From the NCBI GenBank assembly GCA_025352885.1, contig JANXRZ010000257.1, forward strand, positions 1-34,495: DNA of 34,495 nucleotides. Reading direction: 5' to 3'. A model generated the notes under the pieces. The model ran no database searches. It saw nothing but the letters and a program-made list of their open reading frames with translations, and had not been told where the DNA came from. Positions 1 to 7,359 of this stretch are shown here, piece after piece. The position numbers and the translations under genes were made by a program. The stretch comes from Pseudomonadota bacterium (GTDB taxonomy: Bacteria > Pseudomonadota > Gammaproteobacteria > Burkholderiales > SG8-39). How positions within the stretch are numbered: position 1 is the first letter of the stretch; the number at the start of each line of letters is the position of its first letter.

Positions 1-158
1 GCCTCGTCCTTCACCAGCGCAATGCGCGACAGGTAGTAGAAGTCCTCCACCGACGAGCCGATCACGCCTTTTTCGAGCGCTTCGAGCAGCGTCAGGAACT
101 CCTTGATGGAGACCGGCAGCTTGTGGCTCTTGAGCTTGAAGAAGAAGTCGATTAACAC
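1..158 (-). CDS. VWA domain (CoxE-like) protein, N-terminal part only
   Basis: The gene runs off the left edge, so only about 52 N-terminal residues are visible. They begin MLIDFFFKLKSHKLPVS and continue with KEFLTLLEALEKGVIG and DFYYLSRIALVKDE. This is the typical start of the VWA/CoxE family (PF05762-type proteins paired with MoxR ATPases). The start is a GTG at 158-156, ten bases after the MoxR stop, so the two are almost certainly co-transcribed. In this family a MoxR AAA+ ATPase and a VWA protein act together as a chaperone-like pair for maturing or inserting metal cofactors. The VWA/MIDAS domain itself lies outside the window. The family call rests on the N-terminus and the neighbour. 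Confidence 0.8.
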   Translation of the reverse strand, partial: MLIDFFFKLKSHKLPVSIKEFLTLLEALEKGVIGSSVEDFYYLSRIALVKDE

Positions 159-168
159 AGCAAAAGCT

Positions 169-1014
169 CTAGTTGTTTTTCGCTCGCGTCATGAAGACGA
201 GGCGTTCGAACAGGTGCACGTCCTGCTCGTTCTTCAGCAGTGCTCCATGCAGAGGCGGGATGATCGTCTTGCGATCCTTCGAGCGCAGCGCTTCCGGCGG
301 GATGTCCTCGGAGAGAAGGAGTTTCAGCCAGTCGAGCAGCTCGGAGGTCGAGGGCTTCTTCTTGAGGCCGGGCACCTCGCGTATCTCGAAGAACACCTCC
401 AGCGCCTCCCTCAGCAGGTTCTTCTTGAGCTTGGGAAAGTGGACGTCGACGATCTTTTCCATCGTTTCCTTCTCGGGGAAACGGATGTAGTGGAAGAAGC
501 AGCGCCGCAGGAAAGCGTCGGGCAGCTCTTTCTCGTTGTTCGATGTGATGAACACGATCGGGCGGGTCTTCGCCTTGACCAGTTCGCGGGTCTCGTACAC
601 ATAGAACTCCATGCGGTCCAGCTCGCGCAGGAGGTCGTTCGGGAACTCGATGTCCGCCTTGTCCACCTCGTCGATCAGCAGCACGCAGGGGGAATCCCGC
701 GAGAACGCCTGCCAGAGCATGCCCTTGACGATGTAGTTGTGGATGTCCTGCACGCGCGGGTCGCCCAGCTGGGAATCCCGGAGGCGGCTCACCGCGTCGT
801 ATTCATACAAGCCCTGCTGCGCCTTTGTAGTGGACTTGATGTGCCATTCCAGGAGCGGCAGCCCAAGTGCCTTGGCTACCTGCACAGCAAGCATCGTCTT
901 GCCGGTACCGGGCTCGCCCTTGATGAGCAGCGGCCGCTCGAGCGTGATGGCGGCGTTAACCGCGAGGGTGAGGTCTTCCGTGGAAACGTATTCTTCCGAG
1001 CCGCTGAAGCGCAT
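169..1014 (-). CDS. MoxR-family AAA+ ATPase
   Basis: 281 residues. The Walker A motif GEPGTGKT lies at residues 33-40 and the Walker B LLIDEVD at about 112-118, followed by a sensor-1-like region FITSNNEKELPDAFLRR. Length and layout are standard for MoxR ATPases. It is followed after 10 bp by the CoxE-like VWA gene, which is the classical MoxR/VWA pair. Such pairs are ATP-driven maturation factors for metalloenzymes or periplasmic complexes; the client here is unknown. The two cytochrome c genes start 126 bp away on the opposite strand and are a conceivable client context, but that is inference. The start is the ATG at 1014, which gives the usual N-terminus with the P-loop about 30 residues in. 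Confidence 0.9.
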   Translation of the reverse strand: MRFSGSEEYVSTEDLTLAVNAAITLERPLLIKGEPGTGKTMLAVQVAKALGLPLLEWHIKSTTKAQQGLYEYDAVSRLRDSQLGDPRVQDIHNYIVKGMLWQAFSRDSPCVLLIDEVDKADIEFPNDLLRELDRMEFYVYETRELVKAKTRPIVFITSNNEKELPDAFLRRCFFHYIRFPEKETMEKIVDVHFPKLKKNLLREALEVFFEIREVPGLKKKPSTSELLDWLKLLLSEDIPPEALRSKDRKTIIPPLHGALLKNEQDVHLFERLVFMTRAKNN

Positions 1015-1079
1015 GTGTGAGCATCCTGAGGGAAACCCGGATTATACCGGCGAGGTCCCAAGTGCCGGCGATCCCCAAG

Positions 1080-1108
1080 TTGAGGGGAAGGCTGTGTTCG
1101 GATAGAAT
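1080..1108 (+). promoter_or_regulatory. putative sigma70 promoter of the cytochrome c pair
   Basis: TTGAGG (1080-1085) and TAGAAT (1103-1108) are separated by 17 bases, 32 bp before the first cytochrome start codon. The 126-bp divergent gap also contains a minus-strand TATAAT (1046-1041) that could serve the MoxR gene, but I see no good -35 for it. Confidence 0.45.
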
Positions 1109-1140
1109 TTTGCCTTTAAAACCAAAACGATCCCCTGCGC

Positions 1141-1485
1141 ATGCACGCCTCTCGTACGACCTTACTAGCACTCCTGTCCAGCGCCTGCCTGGGCCTCCTG
1201 TCCCAAGGCGCGCTTGCGCAAACTCCGGCTGGAAGCGCCGAGGCCGGGAAGGGCAAGCTTGCGATGTGCATCGGGTGCCATGGCATCGAGGGCTATCGCA
1301 CGGCGTACCCGGACGTCTACCACGTGCCGAAAATCTACGGCCAGCAGCCGGCCTACATCGTGAAGGCGCTGCAGGCATACCGGTCGGGAGAAAGAAGCCA
1401 CCCCAGCATGCGCGGCATTGCCAAGGGCCTGACCGACGCCGACATGGCGGATCTTGCGGCTTACTACGGGGGACCGCACAAGTGA
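1141..1485 (+). CDS. periplasmic monohaem cytochrome c (class I)
   Basis: 114 residues. A Sec signal peptide covers about residues 1-26 and ends in GALAQ. The haem-binding motif CIGCH lies at 43-47 and a methionine in HPSM (residue 90) is the likely distal ligand. Size and spacing fit the small c553/c4-half type of cytochromes c, which shuttle electrons in the periplasm. A second cytochrome of the same type follows with overlapping stop and start regions, so the two form an operon. The partner oxidase or dehydrogenase is not in the window. The segment between the haem motif and the Met ligand contains an aromatic-rich stretch (YPDVYHVPKIYG) that differs from the neighbouring cytochrome. Confidence 0.9.
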   Translation: MHASRTTLLALLSSACLGLLSQGALAQTPAGSAEAGKGKLAMCIGCHGIEGYRTAYPDVYHVPKIYGQQPAYIVKALQAYRSGERSHPSMRGIAKGLTDADMADLAAYYGGPHK

Positions 1486-1493
1486 AAGCTGCG

Positions 1494-1826
1494 ATGAAGA
1501 CCACGATCGGATTAGCCGCGCTCCTCACGCTTTCGACAAGCATGGGTGTGCTCGCCAAGGGCAATGCAGAATCCGGCAAGGCAAAGGCCGCGCAGGTTTG
1601 CGCCGCCTGCCATGGGCCAGACGGCAACAAGCCGACCGGCCCGGATTTCCCCCTGCTGGCCGGACAGCACCCGGACTACCTCAAGAAGGCGCTAGTCGAC
1701 TACAAGAGTGGCAAGCGCAACAACCCGATCATGAAAGGCTTCGCGGCTACCCTCTCTAACCAGGAGATGGAAGACCTCGCCGCGTGGTTCGCGAGCCAGC
1801 CTTCCAACCTCATCTCGCATCGCTGA
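1494..1826 (+). CDS. periplasmic monohaem cytochrome c (class I), tandem paralogue
   Basis: 110 residues from the ATG at 1494. The signal peptide MKTTIGLAALLTLSTSMG runs to about residue 21. The haem motif CAACH lies at 36-40 and the probable Met ligand is at residue 80 in NNPIM. The C-terminal half aligns with the preceding cytochrome (YxKxALxxYxSGxRxxPxM), so this is a tandem duplication. An alternative GTG start at 1482 overlaps the upstream TGA and has a GGGGGA ribosome-binding sequence, so the true start may be four residues earlier. Two single-haem domains encoded side by side resemble a split c4-type dihaem cytochrome. A strong hairpin terminator follows the stop. Confidence 0.9.
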   Translation: MKTTIGLAALLTLSTSMGVLAKGNAESGKAKAAQVCAACHGPDGNKPTGPDFPLLAGQHPDYLKKALVDYKSGKRNNPIMKGFAATLSNQEMEDLAAWFASQPSNLISHR

Positions 1827-1846
1827 CCGGGTAGTCGACCGACATT

Positions 1847-1873
1847 AAAAAGGCCCGCACTGCGGGCCTTTTT
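1847..1873. terminator. bidirectional intrinsic terminator
   Basis: The stem AAAAAGGCCCGC / GCGGGCCTTTTT with a 3-base loop (ACT) is flanked by A- and T-runs and can terminate from both sides. It lies between the convergent cytochrome and DUF1841 genes and just overlaps the TAA of the latter (1872-1874). Confidence 0.85.
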
Positions 1874-2303
1874 ATTTTTGCGAGCGTGCCCCGAGATTGG
1901 CGAGGTAGGCCTCCGCGTCCGGCGGCGCGTTGTCCCGCTGCGAGCGCCATACCATCTCGGCAAGGCATTCGAGCGCCTCGTGCAGCGCTTCGTGCCGGTC
2001 GCCGGCCTTGGCGACAAGCTTGTTGAATCGCTCAACGACGCCTGCCGGCTGGTCGATCGAGAGTTGCTCTTCGAGCGCCATGTGCAGGCTCATGTGCAGG
2101 AAAGGGTTGGTTTCGCCAAGTTCCGGAAAATATGCCTGCTCGCGATAACGGTCAGGGTCATCGAGCACAGGATGGTATTCGCGGTGCAGCAACGCAATCC
2201 CGAGCGCAATGGACTCAAGCCCCGACAACGGCTCGGCCGCGCGGTATTTTCGCCAGGTCTCGAAGAAGAAATCGCGAACCTGGTCGCGGCTCGGGTTGAA
2301 CAT
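1872..2303 (-). CDS. DUF1841 family protein
   Basis: 143 residues from the ATG at 2303, starting MFNPSRDQVRDFFFETW. The sequence ...YHPVLDDP...FLHMSLHMALEEQLSIDQP is characteristic of DUF1841, a small proteobacterial family of unknown function. Several conserved His and Glu residues (HREYHP; HMSLHMALEE) could bind metal, but that is only a suggestion. There is no signal peptide or membrane segment, so it is presumably cytoplasmic. It lies 14 bp downstream of nth on the same strand and is probably the last gene of the pyrD-ferredoxin-nth unit. Upstream in-frame codons exist inside nth, but the family N-terminus begins at this methionine. Confidence 0.85.
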   Translation of the reverse strand: MFNPSRDQVRDFFFETWRKYRAAEPLSGLESIALGIALLHREYHPVLDDPDRYREQAYFPELGETNPFLHMSLHMALEEQLSIDQPAGVVERFNKLVAKAGDRHEALHEALECLAEMVWRSQRDNAPPDAEAYLANLGARSQK

Positions 2304-2317
2304 GCGTGGCGGCCGCG

Positions 2318-2953
2318 TCAGGCTTTGGTTTTCGGCCTGAACTCGCACAAGTCCCGGATCACGCACTCCGGGCAGCCGGGTTTCCTGGCGATGCACACAT
2401 AGCGCCCATGCAGGATCAGCCAGTGGTGGGCATGCAGCTTGAATTTATCCGGCGTGAACTTCTCGAGTTTCTCCTCCACTTCGAGAGGATCCTTGCCCGG
2501 CGCGAGGCCGGTGCGATTCGAAACACGAAAGATGTGAGTGTCCACAGCTATGGTCGGCCGGCCGAAGGCGACGTTCAGCACCACGTTCGCCGTCTTGCGT
2601 CCGACCCCCGGCAGCGCCTCGAGTGCCTCGCGTGAATCCGGAACCTCGCCGCCGTGTCGATCGAGCAACAGCTGCGACAAGGCGATCACGTTTTTCGCTT
2701 TCGTGCGGAAGAGGCCGATTGTGCGGATGTATTCCGTCAGCCGGGTTTCGCCCAGCTTGACGATTGCGGCCGGCGTGTTGGCCGCGGGGTAGAGCTTTGC
2801 AGTCGCGAGATTGACGGACTTGTCGGTGGCTTGCGCAGAAAGCACTACGGCGACCAGCAGTTCATACGGCGTCGTGTAGGCAAGTTCGGTCCGAGGATCG
2901 GGATCCAGCGACCGGAACCGGCTGAAGATTTCGCGGCGCTTCTGCGAGTTCAT
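2318..2953 (-). CDS. nth: endonuclease III (DNA glycosylase/AP lyase)
   Basis: 211 residues, the size of E. coli Nth. It removes oxidised pyrimidines and nicks abasic sites in base excision repair. The helix-hairpin-helix LPGVGRKTA carries the catalytic Lys at 120, with the catalytic Asp at 138 in VDTHIFR. The [4Fe-4S] loop Cys at 187, 194, 197 and 203 has the C-x6-C-x2-C-x5-C spacing. These residue numbers coincide with the E. coli enzyme, which supports the chosen start. The ATG overlaps the TGA of the upstream ferredoxin (2950-2953), so translation is coupled. A rnf-type ferredoxin next to nth recalls the rsx-nth arrangement of enterobacteria. Confidence 0.97.
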   Translation of the reverse strand: MNSQKRREIFSRFRSLDPDPRTELAYTTPYELLVAVVLSAQATDKSVNLATAKLYPAANTPAAIVKLGETRLTEYIRTIGLFRTKAKNVIALSQLLLDRHGGEVPDSREALEALPGVGRKTANVVLNVAFGRPTIAVDTHIFRVSNRTGLAPGKDPLEVEEKLEKFTPDKFKLHAHHWLILHGRYVCIARKPGCPECVIRDLCEFRPKTKA

Positions 2954-3324
2954 ACGCGCCCCGGCGTCTTGGCTGCCCGGCGCGCTCTCACTCGTTCTAT
3001 TGCTGCGGAGACAGTGGCCCGCCTTTCGCCGGCGGGCACCAGTGCGATCGACGACCGGGCGGAGATGCGGGCTCTGCGATTCCGGGCGCGGCGCTTGGCG
3101 GCCGAGGCATCGTCCGCGGTCCACGCGGCTTGCAACGGCACGATCTCGATGCAATCCACGGGGCAGGGCGGCACGCAGAGGTCACAGCCTATGCAATACG
3201 CCTCGACCACCGTGTGCATGAGAGCGCGAGCGCCGACGATTGCATCGACCGGGCAGGCCGCAATGCACAGCGTGCAGCCGATGCAGCGCGATTCGTCGAT
3301 GAGCGCGACCGTGCTTCGCTTCAT
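2950..3324 (-). CDS. 2x[4Fe-4S] ferredoxin, RnfB/RsxB-like, with basic C-terminal tail
   Basis: 124 residues. Two complete C-x2-C-x2-C-x3-C-P motifs are present: Cys 14, 17, 20, 24 and Cys 44, 47, 50, 54, both in CIGC-xLC contexts. They match the ferredoxin domain of RnfB/RsxB. The membrane helix and the extra N-terminal FeS domain of real RnfB are absent. After residue ~75 the protein continues into a strongly Arg/Ala-rich tail ([10 protein letters not shown]...) of about 50 residues with no recognised fold. The start ATG at 3324 overlaps the pyrD TGA, and its own TGA overlaps the nth ATG, so pyrD, ferredoxin and nth form a translationally coupled chain. Its electron partner is unknown; supplying nth or another FeS protein is speculation. 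Confidence 0.85.
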   Translation of the reverse strand: MKRSTVALIDESRCIGCTLCIAACPVDAIVGARALMHTVVEAYCIGCDLCVPPCPVDCIEIVPLQAAWTADDASAAKRRARNRRARISARSSIALVPAGERRATVSAAIERVRARRAAKTPGRV

Positions 3325-4325
3325 CGGCCCCGCAGCACCGCCGCGCACTCCGTGACAAGTCGGGGACCCCGATAGATGAGGCCCGTATACAGCTGAACCA
3401 GGGAGGCGCCAGCCGCGATTTTCTCCGCAGCGTCGGTCCCTGTGAGGATGCCGCCTGCGCCGATGAGAGGGACTTCGCCTGCCAGCGCCTTCGAAAGCGC
3501 GGCCAGCACGGCTGTGGCCTGCGCCTTGATCGGCGCGCCCGAGAGGCCGCCGGCCTCAGTGCCATGCACCAGCCCCTCCACCCCATTGCGCGTAGTCGAC
3601 GTGTTGGTGGCAATCACCGCGTCGATGCCGTGAGTGCGAACGGCGGCCGCAATGTCCCCAATCTGGGTAGCGTCGAGATCCGGCGCGACTTTCAGCGCGA
3701 GCGGCACGCGTTTGCCGTGCCGCTCGGACAGGCGCTCCCTTGTTTGCGCGATCCGGCCGAGCAGGGCATCGAGCTCGGACTTCTCTTGCAGTCCCCTCAG
3801 GCCCTTGGTGTTCGGCGAAGAAATGTTGATCGTCACATAGCTTGCGGAGGCGTACACGTGCTCGAGGCTGAATACATAGTCGTCCGCCGCCTTTTCGAAA
3901 GGCGTGTCGAAATTCTTGCCGATGTTGATCCCGAGGATGCCGCGCCATTTCGCCCGACGGACATTTTCCAGGAACGCTTCCACGCCGACATTGTTGAAAC
4001 CGAACCGGTTGATGATGGCGTTGGCCTCAGGCAGGCGAAAGAGGCGGGGCTTGGGATTGCCCGGTTGGGGCCGCGGAGTGACGGTGCCGACCTCGATGAA
4101 CCCGAATCCGAGCGCCGCCATCGCATCGATGTGCTCGGCATTCTTGTCGAGTCCGGCCGCGAGCCCTACGGGATTGGGGAAGTCCAGGCCCATCACCCGA
4201 ACTGGGTTCGTCGGGACGTCGACACGCAACAGGGCGCCGAACTTGTCGGCGCTCGTCAACGTCAGGTGATGGGCGGTCTCGGGATCGAGCGAAAACAGCA
4301 GGGGGCGCAGCAGGCTGTACAGCAT
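3321..4325 (-). CDS. pyrD: dihydroorotate dehydrogenase (quinone), class 2
   Basis: 334 residues. It oxidises dihydroorotate to orotate in pyrimidine synthesis and passes electrons to quinone at the inner membrane. The class 2 features are an amphipathic N-terminal segment ([20 protein letters not shown]) for membrane and quinone contact and the FMN-site motif [12 protein letters not shown] near 51-62. The active-site loop [14 protein letters not shown] near 167-180 carries the class 2 catalytic Ser. Length is normal. The 17-bp gap to bpt upstream and the 4-base overlap with the ferredoxin downstream indicate an operon. Confidence 0.97.
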   Translation of the reverse strand: MLYSLLRPLLFSLDPETAHHLTLTSADKFGALLRVDVPTNPVRVMGLDFPNPVGLAAGLDKNAEHIDAMAALGFGFIEVGTVTPRPQPGNPKPRLFRLPEANAIINRFGFNNVGVEAFLENVRRAKWRGILGINIGKNFDTPFEKAADDYVFSLEHVYASASYVTINISSPNTKGLRGLQEKSELDALLGRIAQTRERLSERHGKRVPLALKVAPDLDATQIGDIAAAVRTHGIDAVIATNTSTTRNGVEGLVHGTEAGGLSGAPIKAQATAVLAALSKALAGEVPLIGAGGILTGTDAAEKIAAGASLVQLYTGLIYRGPRLVTECAAVLRGR

Positions 4326-4342
4326 CCGCGCATTTTACCGCC

Positions 4343-5104
4343 TCAGGCTTTTTGCCTTTCGGCCACCGGGCGGATGTCTCGCTCATCGAGCCTGCGCCAG
4401 ACGCCGCCGACGAAGCCCTCTATCGGCAGGAAGCGCGACTTGTACGCCATCTTCGGGCTTTCGCGGATCCAGTAACCGAGATACAGGTACGGCAGGCCGA
4501 GCGCCTTGCACGTCTCGATCTGGGCGAGGATGTTGTAGGTGCCGAAGCTCGCGCCTCGCCGGTCGGGCTCGAAGAAGGTGTAGACCGAGGACAGGCCATC
4601 GGGTAGGAAGTCGACGATCGACACCATGACCAGCTGGCCCTGGTCACGGAATTCGACCAGGCGCGTGTCCACTCGGCTCTGCAGCAGGAAATGCGAGTAC
4701 TGGTCGCGGCTGTCGTTGTCCATGCCGCCGCCCGAGTGCCGCTTGGACTGGTAGCGAAGGTAGAGCGCGTAATGCTCCAGCCGGAACTTGAGCGGTTGGG
4801 TCTGCGACGTCAGCCCCGAGTGCAATTTCCAGGCGCGCTTCTGGGCGCGCGCCGGAACATATTCGTCGACCGGGATGCGCACCGGCACGCAGGCGCGGCA
4901 ACTGTCGCAATGCGGCCGGTAAGTGAAGATGCCGCTGCGGCGGAACCCGGCCTTGACCAGGTCGCCGTACAAGTCGGTGTTGATCAGGTGGGAGGGCGTC
5001 GCCACCTGGGAGCGCGCCATCCTGTCGGGCAGGTAGCTGCACGGGTAGGGCGCGGTAACGTAGAACTGGAGTACCGCATGCGGCAGGTCGTTCAGTCGTG
5101 ACAT
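4343..5104 (-). CDS. bpt: aspartate/glutamate leucyltransferase (N-degron pathway)
   Basis: 253 residues from the ATG at 5104. The N-terminal region has [16 protein letters not shown] and the cysteine cluster CDSCRACVP (Cys 66, 69, 72), with Cys22 in PYPC. The C-terminal GNAT-like domain contains [18 protein letters not shown]. Bpt transfers leucine from leucyl-tRNA to proteins that start with Asp or Glu, making them ClpS/ClpAP substrates. It is fused in operon with aat, which makes the other bacterial N-degron modification; the two overlap by 13 bp. The alternative start at 5149 lies inside aat and adds residues not typical of the family. The C-terminus ends 17 bp before pyrD. Confidence 0.95.
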   Translation of the reverse strand: MSRLNDLPHAVLQFYVTAPYPCSYLPDRMARSQVATPSHLINTDLYGDLVKAGFRRSGIFTYRPHCDSCRACVPVRIPVDEYVPARAQKRAWKLHSGLTSQTQPLKFRLEHYALYLRYQSKRHSGGGMDNDSRDQYSHFLLQSRVDTRLVEFRDQGQLVMVSIVDFLPDGLSSVYTFFEPDRRGASFGTYNILAQIETCKALGLPYLYLGYWIRESPKMAYKSRFLPIEGFVGGVWRRLDERDIRPVAERQKA

Positions 5105-5817
5105 TTGGCCTCGTCCAGCCGGCCGGTCGTTCGGCCCGTGAGATGCCACGGCCCCGGCGGCTCGTTGTAGTTTACCAATGCAGTGACGGCGCGCAAGAAA
5201 TCGCTGCGCTTTATTTCACGCGCGCCGAGCGATGCCAGGTGGCCGGTGTTCATCTGGCAGTCGACCAATGGAAACCCGCGGCTTCGCAGTTCCCCTACGA
5301 GCGCCGCGAGCGCGACCTTGGAAGCATCGGTTGCGCGCGAAAACATCGATTCGCCGTAGAACATCCGGCCGATCGCCATGCCGTAAAGGCCGCCGACGAG
5401 CGTGCCTTCGTGCCACGTTTCGAAGCTGTGTGCGAACCCGAGAGCGTGAAGCTCCTGATAGGCCGCGCGCATTTGCGGCCCAAGCCAGGTGCCCGGTTGC
5501 TCGCGCCGCGGCCCCGCGCAGCCCTCAAGGACCCGGGCGAACGCCGTGTCGGTCCGCACTTCGTAGCCGCGGTTGCGAATGCTCTTGGCGAGGGAGCGCG
5601 AGAGCTTGAAGTCTTCGGTGAAGAGCACCATGCGAGGGTCGGGAGACCACCAGAGCAGCGGCTCGCCTTCTGAATACCAGGGGAAGATGCCCGTGCGGTA
5701 AGCGGTGAGGAGGCGTTCGACGGAAAGATCGGCCCCCGCTGCAAGCAGGCCGTTGGGATACCGGAGCGCGCGCTCGACGCTGGGGAAAGGCGTGTGGCGG
5801 TCGAGCCAGGGAATCAC
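5092..5817 (-). CDS. aat: leucyl/phenylalanyl-tRNA--protein transferase
   Basis: It transfers Leu or Phe from aminoacyl-tRNA onto N-terminal Arg or Lys of proteins, creating primary N-degrons for ClpS. The sequence shows the family blocks [35 protein letters not shown], GYAxxFExW-like [28 protein letters not shown] and [16 protein letters not shown]. The chosen start is the GTG at 5817, which gives an N-terminus [12 protein letters not shown] like that of betaproteobacterial Aat. A GTG at 5877 would add 20 residues but would overlap the Rieske gene by about 40 bp. The gene overlaps the start of bpt by 13 bp. Confidence 0.95.
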   Translation of the reverse strand: MIPWLDRHTPFPSVERALRYPNGLLAAGADLSVERLLTAYRTGIFPWYSEGEPLLWWSPDPRMVLFTEDFKLSRSLAKSIRNRGYEVRTDTAFARVLEGCAGPRREQPGTWLGPQMRAAYQELHALGFAHSFETWHEGTLVGGLYGMAIGRMFYGESMFSRATDASKVALAALVGELRSRGFPLVDCQMNTGHLASLGAREIKRSDFLRAVTALVNYNEPPGPWHLTGRTTGRLDEAKCHD

Positions 5818-5836
5818 GTCGGCAGGATCGGCGGTT

Positions 5837-6538
5837 TCAGCAGCGCACTTGCTGCCGGCAATAACTTTCGAGTTCACTCACGACCGCCGTGCCGCTTACG
5901 GCCTGGCGAGCCGCGCCGCCGTGCTCAAGGGACAGCTTGAACTCGTATTTCGCAAAAAACTGGTTGAACATTTCGCCGCCCAGCGTGCCGACGGCCGTCA
6001 TCTCATCGGTCCTGGCGTCATGTTCCAGGAGGATGGCGGCGAGCGGCTGCGGCGCCGGCCCCGCCATCACGCGTGCACCGTCCGAGGGGTCGTACTGGCT
6101 ATGCTCGGCGCAGCAGTGGATCACTTGCCCAAGCTTGTTGGCACCGCCTGCCTGCGCCCGGTAGCTGATGAAGCTGATCTGGCGGGTGGGGTAGGCGAGC
6201 TGGTGGGCGCAGATCGCCGAGTAGGCCACGACCGAGCCGGCTGGACCCACGCCGCCTTTCCATTCGTAGGACTGGTTCGCTGCGGTCTTCAGGACGCTCC
6301 CGGCTTTTGCGCGCTTGCCGAGATTCAGCAGGAAGCAGGGGGTCGAGGCGAACGGGTAGAGGAAGACGAAGTTCTTGTTGGCCGGGATGGCAGAAGCGCG
6401 TAGCGGGCGGCCTTGGGCATCGACTAGTTTGGCGCGCGCGTACAACGCCGGCGCGGCATCCTGGGCGGCAAAACCGGACGGGACGCCGGTAGCGGCAATC
6501 CCTGTGGCGCAGACGCGGATGAATTCGCGGCGCTCCAT
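5837..6538 (-). CDS. Tat-exported Rieske [2Fe-2S] protein, atypical
   Basis: 233 residues. The N-terminus [17 protein letters not shown] is a twin-arginine signal. The Rieske ligands are C110-A-H112 and C143-A-E-H146, that is CxH and CxxH. Compared with bc1-type Rieske proteins, the two disulphide cysteines are missing: the first box is CAHQLA instead of CTHxGC, and the second is [10 protein letters not shown] instead of CPCHGSxFD. The spacing between the ligand pairs (about 30) is long. This predicts an exported iron-sulphur electron carrier outside the normal bc1 complex. No cytochrome b or molybdopterin partner is encoded nearby. It starts 4 bp after the PhnD-like gene and is clearly co-transcribed with it. 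The substrate or partner is unknown. Confidence 0.8.
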   Translation of the reverse strand: MERREFIRVCATGIAATGVPSGFAAQDAAPALYARAKLVDAQGRPLRASAIPANKNFVFLYPFASTPCFLLNLGKRAKAGSVLKTAANQSYEWKGGVGPAGSVVAYSAICAHQLAYPTRQISFISYRAQAGGANKLGQVIHCCAEHSQYDPSDGARVMAGPAPQPLAAILLEHDARTDEMTAVGTLGGEMFNQFFAKYEFKLSLEHGGAARQAVSGTAVVSELESYCRQQVRC

Positions 6539-6542
6539 GGGG

Positions 6543-7343
6543 TCACCAGATCTCCGCGTACCGCTCGGCCGATTCGCGAATCGGTTGGAACACGTCGTAA
6601 CTCGACGGTTCGGGCACTGCGAACCGCCGCAACAAGAGCGCCTGCCGCACTTTGGCGAGCTCAGGCGCCTCTTCCACGGCCGAGAATGCGCTGCGCAGGC
6701 GCCCGACCGTGTCGGGGTCTAGCGCCGCCGTCGCAATCAGAGGGGGCATCGGGGCGGCCTCGGTCTGGGCGATGATCTTTACTTGCGAGGCAAAGGCGGG
6801 ATCGTTTTGACGGATCAGGTCGTGCACGTAGCTGTCGAGCGGCCCGACGTCGATCCACTTTTCCGCCAGCGCCTGGATGATGCCGCGCGCGTTGACCAGT
6901 TCCCCGACCACCTTCTTGTAAAGGGGAACGGGCGCGGATGTCCTGAAGGGCGGCAGGTGCCGTCGGAAGGCAACGCACCCGGACATCGAGTCGGTGAGGG
7001 TGTAGCCGGCTGTATGGCCGAACGTATCTTCGAGCTTTTTGAAAGCCGAATCCGCGCGCACCGCAATGTCGGTGAAGTAAACGGCGCGGTTGGCGTAGCG
7101 CTCGAGGGAAGGCACCGGGGCGGCGAGGAGGATCGGACGCGGCTTTCGATGCGCATACGGCAAGCCGCACATCATTGCGCATCCCAGGTCGCTCCGGCCC
7201 CACAGGTCCGCGAGCGTGGCCGGCGGATCCTGGTCGACGAACTCCATGCGCACGTTCGCGTGCTCGAGCACCCATCCGAGCAGTTCGCGCCACGCAGCCT
7301 TGGCCGCCGGCGCTACCGAGTACATCCTGGCGTTGACGATCAT
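6543..7343 (-). CDS. PhnD-like phosphonate/phosphite-type binding protein without signal peptide
   Basis: 266 residues, matching the PhnD-type substrate-binding fold (COG3221-like). The N-terminal ARMYSVAP, the middle YFTDIAVRADSAFKKLEDTFGHTAGYT and the SMSGCVAFRRHL segments correspond to the usual start, hinge and ligand-loop regions. It begins directly with the first beta-strand (MIVNARMYSVAP), so no Sec or Tat signal is visible. The upstream Bug gene ends only 16 bp before the start, which leaves no room for a missed signal. The product should therefore stay in the cytoplasm unless exported with a partner. No ABC permease or ATPase of the phn type is nearby. It is followed after 4 bp by the Tat-type Rieske gene, an unusual pairing. 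Confidence 0.75.
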   Translation of the reverse strand: MIVNARMYSVAPAAKAAWRELLGWVLEHANVRMEFVDQDPPATLADLWGRSDLGCAMMCGLPYAHRKPRPILLAAPVPSLERYANRAVYFTDIAVRADSAFKKLEDTFGHTAGYTLTDSMSGCVAFRRHLPPFRTSAPVPLYKKVVGELVNARGIIQALAEKWIDVGPLDSYVHDLIRQNDPAFASQVKIIAQTEAAPMPPLIATAALDPDTVGRLRSAFSAVEEAPELAKVRQALLLRRFAVPEPSSYDVFQPIRESAERYAEIW

Positions 7344-7359
7344 TCGCGCGCCCCTGCGG

